DNA of 36,636 bases from Anaeroglomus sp964550565 (GCA_964550565.1 CAZKAI010000039.1:1-36636), one strand, 5' to 3'. Shown: positions 26,051 to 35,175, numbered from the stretch's first letter. Notes: generated from the sequence alone by a model not told the origin. Numbers and translations: made by a program.

Positions 26051-27445
26051 TTATAAATCCCCTGCCGAATCCGCTTCGTAAAGACCGCCAAAGTTAATAT
26101 GTCCCCATGATTTGATGGACTGGTCAACAATTTTGATGATGACTTCTTTATTGATAAACGCCCTGCAATCCACAAAAACCGGGTCAAACAAGTTGTCATT
26201 TTTGCCAGTAAAGCGGGCATATTCCTGTGCATTTTTTGCATCTTCGATGCTGATATAGACCTGTTGAGCATCTTTTCCGCCGGAGATAAACAGGACGCAT
26301 TCTTCTGCAGTGATTTTGCATACAGGGCTTTGGGTAACTCCGGTTAGGGCATCGTCAAATGCATTGGGGGCGGTTTCGGCGGTGCCAATAAAATACTCTG
26401 TTCTGGGGTAAAACCGATCCCGCAGGGAATTGGTAAAAATTGATTGGAGAGTACCCTCATTGAGCTTCCACTGCGCCCGGTGATTCTGGTCATCGAATGC
26501 AAAAACCGCTTTATCAAAGCATTTCCATTTGAGCCGAGCAACGCGGACTCCATCCAAGTCCGGATTGAGCGCTGCGATGTAATACTTCCCATCCAGGGTG
26601 ACAATCTCGGGGGCACAGAGATTCATCTGGCGGACATAACCGGCATCATTATCGATGCCGAAATGAAAGGGATTGGCGGATTGATAAACGGTTGTTTGTG
26701 CTCCGGGGCCATATAATTGCGTTCGGAACAAAAAGTAATTTCCGGGCGATATTTCCACGACATGCGGGCATTCACAGGAATAGGGATTATTACCCGCTTT
26801 GCCGCCATAACTGACAACGACCGAGTCAGACCATTTCAGCAAGTCGTCGGAGGTCCGGCAATAAACATAGCCATGTTGTGCGGGGAATGCGGTATAGTAG
26901 CAATTCCATTTGCCTCGCGTAAACAGCAGCATCGGGTCACGTGTATTTACCCGAGGACCTTCGGAAAATAAAACACCTGCAGAAGTCAGCCGCTCAAAGG
27001 CCTTGCCATCTTTGCTGGCTGCCATTCGCATGTTGTCCCAGTCACCATACATCATCCAGTACATCTCTTTATGATAGATAACATGAGGTGCCTGAAGTCC
27101 GCCCAGAGGTTCACCCAGTTCGGGTTTGCCCTTCATGGCAATACCTTTGGGCGTCCAGTCTTTATCGGTCAGCCTGCCCCCTTCCCAGCCATAAAACAGG
27201 CGGGTATGGCCGCCGAGTTTTGTGAATCGGATACACGACCACAATTGCCATGTGCCATCTTTAGCCTGCCAGAGGCTGAAATCGACCGGCTGCTGCTTGT
27301 CGCTGTTGTATTCGCCAATATCCGGAGTGGATGCCACCCGCCACCAGTCGCCATCGATTGCCGGGATGTAAAATCTGGCTGCAGTCGTGTTAATGGACAG
27401 GATAATAACGACGCTGACTGATAATAAATACGGATTCAATCTCAT
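26051..27445 (-). CDS. Secreted GH43/GH32-like beta-propeller glycosidase-type protein
   Basis: The 464-residue protein has a signal peptide (about 1-22) and a five-bladed-propeller pattern of GH43/GH32/GH68-type enzymes: VDFSLWQAKDGTWQLWSC, LQAPHVIYHKEMYWMMYG, VNTRDPMLLFTRGKWNCYY and CAPEIVTLDGKYYIAA. NTRDP resembles the RDP transition-state motif of the clan, and CAPEI may supply the acid. The C-terminal part (about 325-460) is a jelly-roll-like domain, including DPVFVDCRAFINKEVII. Substrate is unknown. AGGAAAG precedes the ATG. It is the last gene of the sugar operon, 19 bp after the alpha-toroid/malectin gene. Confidence 0.75.
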   Translation of the reverse strand: MRLNPYLLSVSVVIILSINTTAARFYIPAIDGDWWRVASTPDIGEYNSDKQQPVDFSLWQAKDGTWQLWSCIRFTKLGGHTRLFYGWEGGRLTDKDWTPKGIAMKGKPELGEPLGGLQAPHVIYHKEMYWMMYGDWDNMRMAASKDGKAFERLTSAGVLFSEGPRVNTRDPMLLFTRGKWNCYYTAFPAQHGYVYCRTSDDLLKWSDSVVVSYGGKAGNNPYSCECPHVVEISPGNYFLFRTQLYGPGAQTTVYQSANPFHFGIDNDAGYVRQMNLCAPEIVTLDGKYYIAALNPDLDGVRVARLKWKCFDKAVFAFDDQNHRAQWKLNEGTLQSIFTNSLRDRFYPRTEYFIGTAETAPNAFDDALTGVTQSPVCKITAEECVLFISGGKDAQQVYISIEDAKNAQEYARFTGKNDNLFDPVFVDCRAFINKEVIIKIVDQSIKSWGHINFGGLYEADSAGDL

Positions 27446-27464
27446 AATACTTTCCTATTTGACA

Positions 27465-30214
27465 TTATGGTTTATATTCCGCCATGGGACCGATTTCCAA
27501 CGCCTGAAGAATTGCTTCTTTGTCTTCAACGCCGGATAAATGAATCGTAATGATCCCGTTTTTCGGTTCGATATCTTTAAAGGTCTTGTCAACGGTCTGA
27601 AACAGTCCGCCCGCCGCTTCTGAGACCAGCATCTTTTCAATCATGGGCTGGCCGTTGATAGAGGCATTGACCGCGTGCGATATCCGCTGTTTATCCTTAT
27701 CCGTCTCGAGAAAAAAGTGCAGCGGGGTATCGGCGAATTTCAGTGTCACATAGTACTTGCCTGGCCCGACTGTCAGATTAACCCAAAAGTCAGAACCATG
27801 CACACCATAGCGGTATAGCTCCGGGTCGGCGGTTTTGCCGATATACATACTGCGGCGTTTGGTCCACCAGGCTTNNNNNNNNNNNNNNNNNNNNNNNNNN
27901 NNNNNNNNNNNNNNNNNNNNNNNNNNNNNNNNNNNNNNNNNNNNNNNNNNNNNNNNNNNNNNNNNNNNNNNNNNTCCGGGTCGGCGGTTTTGCCGATATA
28001 CATACTGCGGCGTTTGGTCCACCAGGCTTTTTCCACAGAATCCTTGCCATAACCGCTGCGAATCACCCATTCTGTGGCCGGGCGCCATGTGTTTCCGCTG
28101 GAGTCGATATAATCCTGTCGCTCAGGATAACCGAAAATCATCCGCTGGGCATGAGTGGGGCCGCCACCCTGCCCGAATTCCGGCTCGGCAAAGGCATCGG
28201 TAAACTGAATCGAATCAACCATCACATCCTTGCCCTTGGATATCAGATTGCCTTTGCCCAGGACAACTATTTTCAGTATATGTTTGGCATTCTCTACGCC
28301 GTTTTTGTGATACAGCAATTGCTGGGTACGGGTTTGCGGATTCCAGCAGTCTATCAGCGTTAATTGTTTCTGGCCATCCAGATAGACTTCGGCCAGTCCG
28401 CCTTCCGGACCGGCATTGCCAAAGACACGGACCTGATTGCCGTAGAAGGAATACTCAAAGGCGTCATCCTTTCGGGAGGAACAATGAATGGCGCCTTCGT
28501 AAGCGTCTTTTGTGGAAATGCTTTTCCAGTTGCCCTCAAAGGTGAGTTGCGCATCATCAATCTGCTGCTGGGGATCACCTTGGCCTGTGATGACGACATT
28601 CTTCGCCCGGTCATGGCGAACGGTCAAGAGAAAATCACCGTCAGGAAGCGGCTGAAGGATATAGCCATTCTGATTCAGGACAGCCTTTGCCCGAAGGGAT
28701 TCCGCATCCGCCGTGATGGAACTGGGAATGAAAGATAACCGTATCACATCAATCGTCTTGTCGGGAGCATCAAAGGTAGAATAAGCGATGTGGTTCTTCT
28801 GATAAACCACATGATTGACCACTGAAGTACTTCGCATAATATGGTTTTCACGCTTGGAGCCAAACACGTCCGGCGTCCAGGCCATCGCCTCCATGATCTG
28901 GCACAGCGGCCAGGGGTGGGCCAGGTTGGACCATTCTTTGGTTGCGACAGCACTACCCTCCAGTCCATCCCAGACGACTCCATTGTCGTGGCTGTCATAG
29001 GTGGCCATAATCATCATACGCCGGCCGATTTCGAATATTCGGTCATCTTCGGCCAGCACTCCAAACCGCAGCAGCGTCGGTGCGGCTGTGTACTGGTTAT
29101 AAGACAGCGAAGTCCAGCAGCAGGTTGACGATTCCGGAAATGCCCAGGCCCCGTGATACACATCTCCTTTAGAGGCCGGGTCCGCACAATTTCGATTAAA
29201 AATCAGCGTCAGGACATTCCGCATATCCGTCTGCCAGCCGGGAAAGGCCTGTGGATTTTTCATGATGTAATCACCGCACATGGAGACGATACCGCAAATC
29301 ACAGGATTATCCCAATCCCAATAGTTCCGACCCCACGTATCATTCTGCAACCAGCGTGGCATCAGGATGTCCCTGACATACCGCCGGCCGGCGTCGCGGG
29401 CTTTAAGAATGGCATGATCCTTACCTGTGTATCCCATCCGGATCAGTTCATCCAGGAAATCAAGGATCAGCGTCACGCTACCGGTGAGTTCATCGGACCA
29501 GCCCACGACTTCGGGATGAGTATAGCGATTCCACGGCGGCTGGGTCGGGTCGAGGTTGCATTTTTCGGCGAATACATCTCCCCAGTGCTTAGCCGCTTCG
29601 AAGTAACGCGGATTGCCGGTCAGCTTGTACGCCCGCAATATCTCGGTGCCGACGATGGCACAGAGGTCCAGTTGATTGCGTGCATTCTGGTCGCATTTAC
29701 CGTACGCTTTGCCGCTGGTAGGCGTGGCTATGGGAAAACGCGGCCAGTCGTGGTCTTCACTGGTCTGGGCATAATCCAGAATATAGTCGGCTGTCAGCGG
29801 GATATAGAGAAAGGCCATGGGGTCCCCGCTGTACTGATAATAGGCCGTCAACCCTTTGATGATGCTCCATGCCCGCTGGCTCAGGTCGCCGCACATCCAG
29901 TCATTGGTGGGGGGAATCAGAATCGTGCCGTCGTCTTTGATGCTCCAGTGGGAGTTATAGATGAAATCCGGCGCAGCCATCACGGCTTTTTTTCCGTCCA
30001 CCCACGGGTAGCGTTTGAGTGCCTCGACCGCAATTCGCAAACGCAAATCCAGCGGGCCGTTCTGTCCGGGATGCCAGGGAGCAATCACACCATACGAATC
30101 CTCGACAACGTTGTGGGCATAATAGTTTGGACGTGCCTGTCCGGCCGGCAAAATCCCTGTCATGAGACTCCACATAGACAGAACACAAGCGGTAAGGTTC
30201 TTTGTCAACCTCAT
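27465..30214 (-). CDS. Secreted alpha/alpha-toroid protein with jelly-roll and malectin domains (split by a false gap)
   Basis: As given, the frame is broken by 100 Ns at 27875-27974. Removing the Ns and one of the two 55-bp flanking copies (155 nt) restores one 864-codon frame. The protein has a signal peptide (about 1-27), an all-alpha domain resembling (alpha/alpha)6 glycosidases or lyases (about 35-440; CDQNARNQLDLCAIVGTEIL, TCCWTSLSYNQYTAAPTLLR), a jelly-roll carbohydrate-binding-like domain (about 556-672; FEYSFYGNQVRVFGNAGPEG) and a C-terminal malectin-like domain (about 698-862; RYGVHGSDFWVNLTVGPGKY, VTLKFADTPLHF). It lies between the sugar-binding lipoprotein and the propeller gene. 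I did not recognise a catalytic family; it may be an undescribed polysaccharide-degrading enzyme. GAGG precedes the ATG. Confidence 0.8.
27820..27874 (+). repeat. 55-bp exact copy left of the N run
   Basis: Identical to 27975-28029. It begins TCCGGGTCGG, ends CCACCAGGCTT and abuts the gap. It codes the AWWTKRRSMYIGKTADP part of the malectin domain. Confidence 0.95.
27875..27974. other. Assembly gap of 100 Ns (false gap)
   Basis: Exactly 100 Ns, a default scaffolder filler length, separate two contig ends that share the same 55 bp. No sequence is likely to be missing. Confidence 0.9.
27975..28029 (+). repeat. 55-bp exact copy right of the N run
   Basis: Second copy of 27820-27874. Collapsing the two copies rejoins the open frame of the alpha-toroid/malectin gene without a frameshift. 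Confidence 0.95.
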
Positions 30215-30253
30215 GGATTTGTCCTCAAACTAAGTTTTATGCGAATGTTCTAC

Positions 30254-30282
30254 CCCGACAATCACGAATCGATCTTGTCGGG
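30254..30282 (-). other. Stem-loop between the binding-protein gene and the alpha-toroid gene
   Basis: A perfect 8-bp stem (CCCGACAA at 30254-30261, TTGTCGGG at 30275-30282) closes a 13-nt loop in the 79-bp spacer. On the minus strand no T run follows, so it is not a standard terminator of the operon. It may protect the upstream transporter mRNA from 3' decay or stop a fraction of transcripts. On the plus strand TTTT follows, but no plus-strand gene is there. Confidence 0.5.
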
Positions 30283-30293
30283 TTTTCAGATGA

Positions 30294-31256
30294 TTATTCC
30301 GAAAGCCATTCTCCGCCGGCGTCAATGTTGTCTTTGGTGAAAACCCGCGAAGCCAGTGTAATCTCTTTTTCAACGGTTTTTCCGGAAAGCAGAGTCATAG
30401 CGGCTTCAACCGCTTCCTTGCCGCCGGTGGGGTATTCAAAACTGGCAGAGAGAAGCCCCTGCTTGACATAGGCCTGCCCTTCCTGCTGAAGGCCATCGAT
30501 ACCCACAAATAAAATGTCCTTTTCCCGCCCTGCCGCTTTGGCTGCAAGATAGGCGCCGTGGGCACCGGGGTCATTGTGGGCATAGACCAAATTGATTTCG
30601 GGAAATCTCGCCAGGGCTGATTCCATCTCCTTGCGGGCGTTGGGTTCCAGCCATTTCATATCGGCGTCAAAGATGATTTCAAGCTGACTGTCCTTGATAC
30701 CCTCCATAAAACCATTGTGACGGTCCTGGCCGGGGGTTGAGGTCATCAGGCCTTTTAATTCAACAACCTTGCCTTTGCCGCCGAGTTTCTGGGCAATCCA
30801 TTTGCCCGCAGCGCGGCCGATTTTCTTATTATCCGCGCCGACAAAGCAGGTATATTTGTCGCCCAGCACCCGCCGGTCCATCACAATCACAGGGATGCCT
30901 TTGTCGTAAGCCTGTGCCACCACAGGGGTCAGCGGAGCCGCTTCTTTGGGGGAAATGATAATCACATCGACACCGGCACTGATGAACTCCTCGACCTGGG
31001 CTTGCTGGCGAAGGGTATCATTTTGGGCGTCTTTGAACACCACTGAAATTTCGGGATGCTGGTCGGCGGCCATTTTAATATCGGCATTCATCTGAACCCG
31101 CCACGGTTCCCCGAGGTTGCACTGGCTCATGCCGATGGTCCATTTTTTTGTTTCGTTTTTCGTCTCAGTTCCGGGCGCGGCCTGAGGGGTTGTTTTCTTA
31201 CAGCCGGCCAAACAGAGTGCAGCACAGAGAACAGCAAACACGAAATTCTTTTTCAT
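30294..31256 (-). CDS. Sugar ABC transporter substrate-binding lipoprotein (RbsB/YtfQ-like)
   Basis: This periplasmic binding protein of the CUT2 class captures a sugar and delivers it to the permease. The protein (320 residues from this start) has a lipoprotein signal with an LAGC lipobox at about residues 16-19, then a type I periplasmic binding fold: TIGMSQCNLGEPWRVQMNAD, GVDVIIISPKEAAPLTPVV, IPVIVMDRRV, VYAHNDPGAHGAYLAAKAAG and FVGIDG. The overall pattern is closest in my reading to ribose/galactose/galactofuranose (YtfQ-like) binders. The start at 31256 is chosen for the signal peptide and for GGGAAG just upstream. A longer frame to 31319 overlaps the permease gene. Confidence 0.92.
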   Translation of the reverse strand: MKKNFVFAVLCAALCLAGCKKTTPQAAPGTETKNETKKWTIGMSQCNLGEPWRVQMNADIKMAADQHPEISVVFKDAQNDTLRQQAQVEEFISAGVDVIIISPKEAAPLTPVVAQAYDKGIPVIVMDRRVLGDKYTCFVGADNKKIGRAAGKWIAQKLGGKGKVVELKGLMTSTPGQDRHNGFMEGIKDSQLEIIFDADMKWLEPNARKEMESALARFPEINLVYAHNDPGAHGAYLAAKAAGREKDILFVGIDGLQQEGQAYVKQGLLSASFEYPTGGKEAVEAAMTLLSGKTVEKEITLASRVFTKDNIDAGGEWLSE

Positions 31257-31284
31257 GGCAACTTCCCTTTCTGATGTCCACCTT

Positions 31285-32289
31285 TTATTTTTTCGTTTTT
31301 TGCAGCAATACCGCCGCAATAATAATCGCCCCGGTCAGCATAAGCCGCTTGTCTTCGCCGATGGCGTTGATACTCAGAATTTTTTCAAGATATCCGATGG
31401 TCAGTACCCCGATCAAGGTCAGCCACATATTCCCTCGCCCCCCTTGCAGGCTGGTTCCGCCGATGACCACCATGGCAATCGCCGACAACTCGTACGAGAT
31501 CCCGGCCTCGGGGTCCCCCTGTAGTTCCTGAGCCGCCTGGCAGATACCTGCCACACCGCAGAATAATCCGCTTAATCCATAGGCCAGCAGCTTACTTTTC
31601 ATCACCGGCACTCCCGAAAGGCGTGCCGCTTCTTCATTACCGCCGATGGCGTACAGATACCGGCCATAGCGAAGCTTGGTCAGGATAATATAGGATATGA
31701 CAATACAAATCAGGAAAATCACCGTAACCACGGTGATGTTATCACCGAGCAGCTTGGAATTGATGAAATTGAATACGCCGGGAACATCAACATATTTATA
31801 GGTCCCATCGGCCTGCTGGACGGCCGTGGAGATTTTTTGTCCGCCGGAAACCCATTTGGCCAGCCCGCGTGCAAAAACCATCATCGCCAGCGTGGAAATG
31901 AACGGTTGTATTTTGAATCGGGCGATAATCGCCCCGGACATGATTCCGCACAGGGAACTGACAACAAGACAGAGAAGAATAGCCAATATAACCGCCGTCT
32001 GATAATGAATGGTAAACAGCGAAAAACAGACCGCCGTCAATGCCAGAATGCTTCCAACCGACAGATCAATGCCTCCCGAAATAATAACCAGCGTCATGCC
32101 GCAGGCAAGAATCCCATATACCGAAACGGCACGAAGCATATCTCGGTGTGTTCCCCATTTAAAGAACGCACCATCGGCGTTAAAGACAAGACCGAGTACA
32201 AACACAATGATTAACGCCGCCAATACACGGGTGGTCGGGCTTGCCAGCCAGTGTTCACCAGTCTTTAACGAATTTGACGTTTTATTCAT
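31285..32289 (-). CDS. Sugar ABC transporter permease (CUT2, RbsC-like)
   Basis: The 334-residue integral membrane protein has about eight to ten helices and the CUT2 signature GGIDLSVGSILAL, plus IQPFISTLAMMVFARGLA and VIGGTSLQGGRGN near the C-terminus. It would form a homodimeric channel with the ATPase gene product. AAAGGA precedes the ATG. It is 17 bp after the ATPase gene and 28 bp before the binding-protein start. Ribose, galactose, rhamnose or another sugar are all possible substrates. Confidence 0.94.
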   Translation of the reverse strand: MNKTSNSLKTGEHWLASPTTRVLAALIIVFVLGLVFNADGAFFKWGTHRDMLRAVSVYGILACGMTLVIISGGIDLSVGSILALTAVCFSLFTIHYQTAVILAILLCLVVSSLCGIMSGAIIARFKIQPFISTLAMMVFARGLAKWVSGGQKISTAVQQADGTYKYVDVPGVFNFINSKLLGDNITVVTVIFLICIVISYIILTKLRYGRYLYAIGGNEEAARLSGVPVMKSKLLAYGLSGLFCGVAGICQAAQELQGDPEAGISYELSAIAMVVIGGTSLQGGRGNMWLTLIGVLTIGYLEKILSINAIGEDKRLMLTGAIIIAAVLLQKTKK

Positions 32290-32306
32290 CTGCTATCCTT
32301 TAATCA

Positions 32307-33869
32307 TCAATGATGAGACGATCCCTGCTTGTCCGGATTATCTGTATTGCCCATCGCCGCTCGGAGAATCTTTTCCTGCGTGGCATCTTCCGCGGTAAAT
32401 TCCGCGGTGATTTTACCGCGATGCATCACAATAATCCGGTCGCTCATCGCCAGCAACTCTGGCATTTCTGAACTAATCAGCATAATGGCCAGCCCCTGCG
32501 CCGTCCACTGATTCATTAATTCATAAATTTCATGTTTGGCCCCGATATCCACCCCCCGCGTTGGCTCATCGAGCAGTAATATCGTGGGGTTGGTGTCCAC
32601 CCATTTGGCAATCGCCACCTTCTGCTGATTTCCGCCCGACAAAGCATCAACCGACATGGTTAAGGAGGCAGCTTTGAGATGGACCGATTGCCCCATTTTC
32701 CGAGCGGATTCAAATTCCTGAGCAGGCCGCAGCCAGCCGAACGGGGCATATTTTTTAAGGGCGGCCAGCGTCGTATTTTCCACGATGTTCATTCCAAGAA
32801 TCAGCCCGGTTGCCTTTCGGTCGTTGGTCAGCAATGCCAATCCGGCCTTGATAGCCTCTGCAGGGCCTGTAGGATAATAAGCATTATCCTGCAGGGTAAC
32901 ACTCCCGCTTACCCCTGAGCCATACGCCCCAAAAAGCCCGTTGAGCAATTCACTATTACCTGAACCACCAAGGCCGGCCACTCCCAGAATCTCCCCTGCT
33001 CGCAATTCAAACGATACTTTATCCACAACCGGGAAGGGTTTCCCGGCCTGATCCGGCACGCTGAAATCCCTCACCTTCAGCACTGTCTGCCTGAGATTGG
33101 CCTGGTGCCTCGGAAATTGACTGCTCAATTCTCTGCCGACCATCCATTTGATCAGCTCTGTTTGACCCAACTGGGCCGCCGGAGCAGTTCCGATATACCG
33201 GCCGTCCCGCAGCACCGTGATTCGATCAGCAATCCGGTATATCTCCTCCATTTTATGAGTTATATAGACAATGCCGCGCCCCTCTTTTTTCAGCTTGTCA
33301 ATAATCGCAAACAGACGCTGCACTTCCACATCCGTCAAGGCGCTGGTCGGTTCATCCATGACAATGATTTTGCTCTCAAAAGCAAGAGCCTTGCAGATTT
33401 CCACCATCTGCTGAATACCCAGTGAATAATCCCCGACCTTCTTCGAGACAGCAATATCCAGGCCGACACCGGCAAGCAGTGCTTTGGCCTTTTGCTGCAT
33501 TTGTTTTTTAGTTAGCCACGGTCCTTTGGACAGTTCACGCCCAAGGAAGATGTTTTCATCTACGGCCATGGTCGGGACCAGCGACAACTCCTGATGGATA
33601 ATGGCAATTCCCGACGAAGCGGCATCATGGATGGAATTAAATCGTACCGGGCTGCCATCCAGTTCAATCTGTCCGGTATAAGAGGTATAAACACCCGCCA
33701 GAATCTTCATCAGCGTGCTTTTGCCGGCACCATTTTCCCCGGCCAGAATATGCACCTCACCTGCCCGAAGTTCAAACTGAACATCATCCAGCACCGGTGT
33801 TGAGGTGAATCGCTTGCCGATTCCACTCATCCGGAGCAGCGGCTTGTTGTTGGTGTACTGCGGGATCAT
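32307..33869 (-). CDS. Sugar ABC transporter ATPase with two ABC domains (RbsA/MglA-like)
   Basis: The 520-residue protein carries two ATPase domains in one chain. The first (about 8-245) has Walker A GENGAGKST, a signature SLGIQQMVEICKAL and Walker B IIVMDEPTSAL. The second (about 255-505) has a degenerate Walker A GLGGSGNSEL, the signature LSGGNQQKVAIAKW and Walker B ILLLDEPTRGVDIG. This asymmetry is normal for the CUT2 family. The ATG lies 3 bp after the metallophosphoesterase stop without a good Shine-Dalgarno, so translation is probably coupled. Confidence 0.95.
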   Translation of the reverse strand: MIPQYTNNKPLLRMSGIGKRFTSTPVLDDVQFELRAGEVHILAGENGAGKSTLMKILAGVYTSYTGQIELDGSPVRFNSIHDAASSGIAIIHQELSLVPTMAVDENIFLGRELSKGPWLTKKQMQQKAKALLAGVGLDIAVSKKVGDYSLGIQQMVEICKALAFESKIIVMDEPTSALTDVEVQRLFAIIDKLKKEGRGIVYITHKMEEIYRIADRITVLRDGRYIGTAPAAQLGQTELIKWMVGRELSSQFPRHQANLRQTVLKVRDFSVPDQAGKPFPVVDKVSFELRAGEILGVAGLGGSGNSELLNGLFGAYGSGVSGSVTLQDNAYYPTGPAEAIKAGLALLTNDRKATGLILGMNIVENTTLAALKKYAPFGWLRPAQEFESARKMGQSVHLKAASLTMSVDALSGGNQQKVAIAKWVDTNPTILLLDEPTRGVDIGAKHEIYELMNQWTAQGLAIMLISSEMPELLAMSDRIIVMHRGKITAEFTAEDATQEKILRAAMGNTDNPDKQGSSHH

Positions 33870-33872
33870 AAA

Positions 33873-34859
33873 TCAGGCTTTTTCCGGGACCCATCCATAA
33901 TCGATATAGTCATGTTCGAAGGTGCCATCTTCATATAGGTCGAATACTCCATACCCGGCCGGACATTGGTGGAATGCCCCCTGCCACCATGCACCGCAAA
34001 CTGCTCCGTCGCAAATATAGGTTACATCATTATAGTCTATCCGTTCCAGCAGATGCAGATGGCCGCTGATGCAGAGTTTGACCTGTTTATGCCGATAAAA
34101 CAATTCCAGCAGCTTGCGGGTATCCAGATGGACCCATTGATGCGGAATGACCCATTGGCCGCTCTTCTCATTTTCGCCGTCTAAAATTGCCACCGCTGAA
34201 AGAATCGGAATATGGCTGATGATGCAGATATGCTGGTCAGAATGTTCAGCCAGTTCCTTTGACAGCCAGAGGTATTGTTCCTCATCCAGCTTGGCTGTAT
34301 AAACGTCATCGGAAATATGCGTGCTGTCCAGCATGATGATGCGCCACGGGCCTTTATCAAAGGCATAATAGCGATTCGGCAGATTAAACTCTTGTACCGG
34401 CCGTTTTTTACCCCATAAGGGTTCTTCGCCGGTGGTTTTTCCGCTTTTTCTGTCCCAGCCCCAGACATCGTGATTGCCAATGCAGAATTTCACCGGCAGC
34501 CTGCATTCCTCCTGGAAAACCTTCTTGACCAGGGAAAACTGAACAGTGGCCCAGTTGTCATCGGCCCCCAAGACGCACATTACATTATCCCCGCCGGTGA
34601 TGACCATCTCGGGTTTATCAGGCAAGGCTTGAATATGCCGCAAAGCCGCGGCCAAACCTTCGGGGGCTTTTCGTTTAGGCTCGATGTGCAGGTCGGTCAT
34701 GTGAGCAAATCGAACCGTCCTTCCTGCATTTATTTTGCGTCCCTGCTCCGCCTTGCCTGCCGTGGTATGAATGGCACATCCGCCGCTCAAAGCTGCCGCG
34801 GCCAGAATCGAACTCCCAATCAGTTCCCGTCGAGTAACAGAGGTCTTTTTTTCCTGCAT
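33873..34859 (-). CDS. Tat-exported calcineurin-like metallophosphoesterase (possible lipoprotein)
   Basis: All metal-binding motifs of the calcineurin-like family are present: MTDLHIE, TGGDNVM, CIGNHDVWG, ISHIP and SGHLH. The N-terminus TRRELIGSSILAAAALSGGC has a twin arginine, a hydrophobic stretch and a cysteine that could be lipidated. The protein has 328 residues from the start at 34859, which has GAGG upstream; the longer frame to 34934 would begin inside the promoter -10. It is the first gene of the operon and is immediately followed by the transporter genes. The phosphorylated substrate is unknown; a phosphodiester, phosphosugar or sulfated/phosphorylated glycan fragment are guesses. 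Confidence 0.9.
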   Translation of the reverse strand: MQEKKTSVTRRELIGSSILAAAALSGGCAIHTTAGKAEQGRKINAGRTVRFAHMTDLHIEPKRKAPEGLAAALRHIQALPDKPEMVITGGDNVMCVLGADDNWATVQFSLVKKVFQEECRLPVKFCIGNHDVWGWDRKSGKTTGEEPLWGKKRPVQEFNLPNRYYAFDKGPWRIIMLDSTHISDDVYTAKLDEEQYLWLSKELAEHSDQHICIISHIPILSAVAILDGENEKSGQWVIPHQWVHLDTRKLLELFYRHKQVKLCISGHLHLLERIDYNDVTYICDGAVCGAWWQGAFHQCPAGYGVFDLYEDGTFEHDYIDYGWVPEKA

Positions 34860-34901
34860 TACAGCGTCCTCAACCCTTTTTAGTATCTTCGCACAAACAC
34901 C

Positions 34902-34919
34902 TGCACAAACATTTGTCCA
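34902..34919 (-). promoter_or_regulatory. Probable LacI-type operator at the sugar operon promoter
   Basis: TGCACAAACATTTGTCCA has 8-bp arms with one mismatch around a 2-bp centre. It lies about 10-25 bp downstream of the predicted transcription start, where a repressor would block elongation or open-complex formation. It shares both arms (one base different) with the palindrome at 36546-36563. A further half-site, GCACAAAC, occurs at 34891-34898, exactly 12 bp away. Confidence 0.7.
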
Positions 34920-34933
34920 ATGCTTTTGGTGCA

Positions 34934-34962
34934 ATTATAATACAACGCTCCCGTCAAGGCAA
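34934..34962 (-). promoter_or_regulatory. Promoter of the metallophosphoesterase-ABC transporter operon
   Basis: On the minus strand TTGCCT (34962-34957) and a perfect TATAAT (34939-34934) are separated by 17 bp. Transcription would start near 34927, just ahead of the operator at 34902-34919. The 386-bp divergent region 34860-35245 holds this promoter, the operator, an inverted repeat (34993-35052) and the lacI-type promoter. Confidence 0.6.
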
Positions 34963-34992
34963 CAGCATTTTTCAAATCGTCTCAAAAACACC

Positions 34993-35052
34993 TGCCGCGA
35001 TACGGCGTCGTATTTGATTCCATCTCAAGCCCCAAACCATGTAATCGCGGCA
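34993..35052. repeat. Spaced perfect inverted repeat in the divergent regulatory region
   Basis: TGCCGCGAT (34993-35001) and ATCGCGGCA (35044-35052) are exact reverse complements 42 bp apart. The GC-rich arms stand out in AT-rich surroundings. It is located between the two divergent promoters and upstream of both. Two half-sites for a regulator or a cruciform are possible. Confidence 0.5.
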
Positions 35053-35175
35053 ATCAGCTTTTCATGAGTTATGTTCTGACTTTCTCCATACCCGCGAATA
35101 GTAAGCAAGTCCCCCGACATAGTCAAATATTTTCCTTAAATAAAAGATTGCACTTGTCGAATATTCAAAAATTGA

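Noticed and set aside
27820..28029. A real direct repeat or insertion in the malectin gene
   Set aside because: The two copies exactly abut a 100-N filler and collapsing them restores the frame. An assembly artefact explains everything.
29153..30340. 395-codon plus-strand ORF
   Set aside because: It lies antisense to the alpha-toroid/malectin gene, which has a signal peptide, ribosome-binding site and clear domains. The antisense translation matches nothing and has no start signals.
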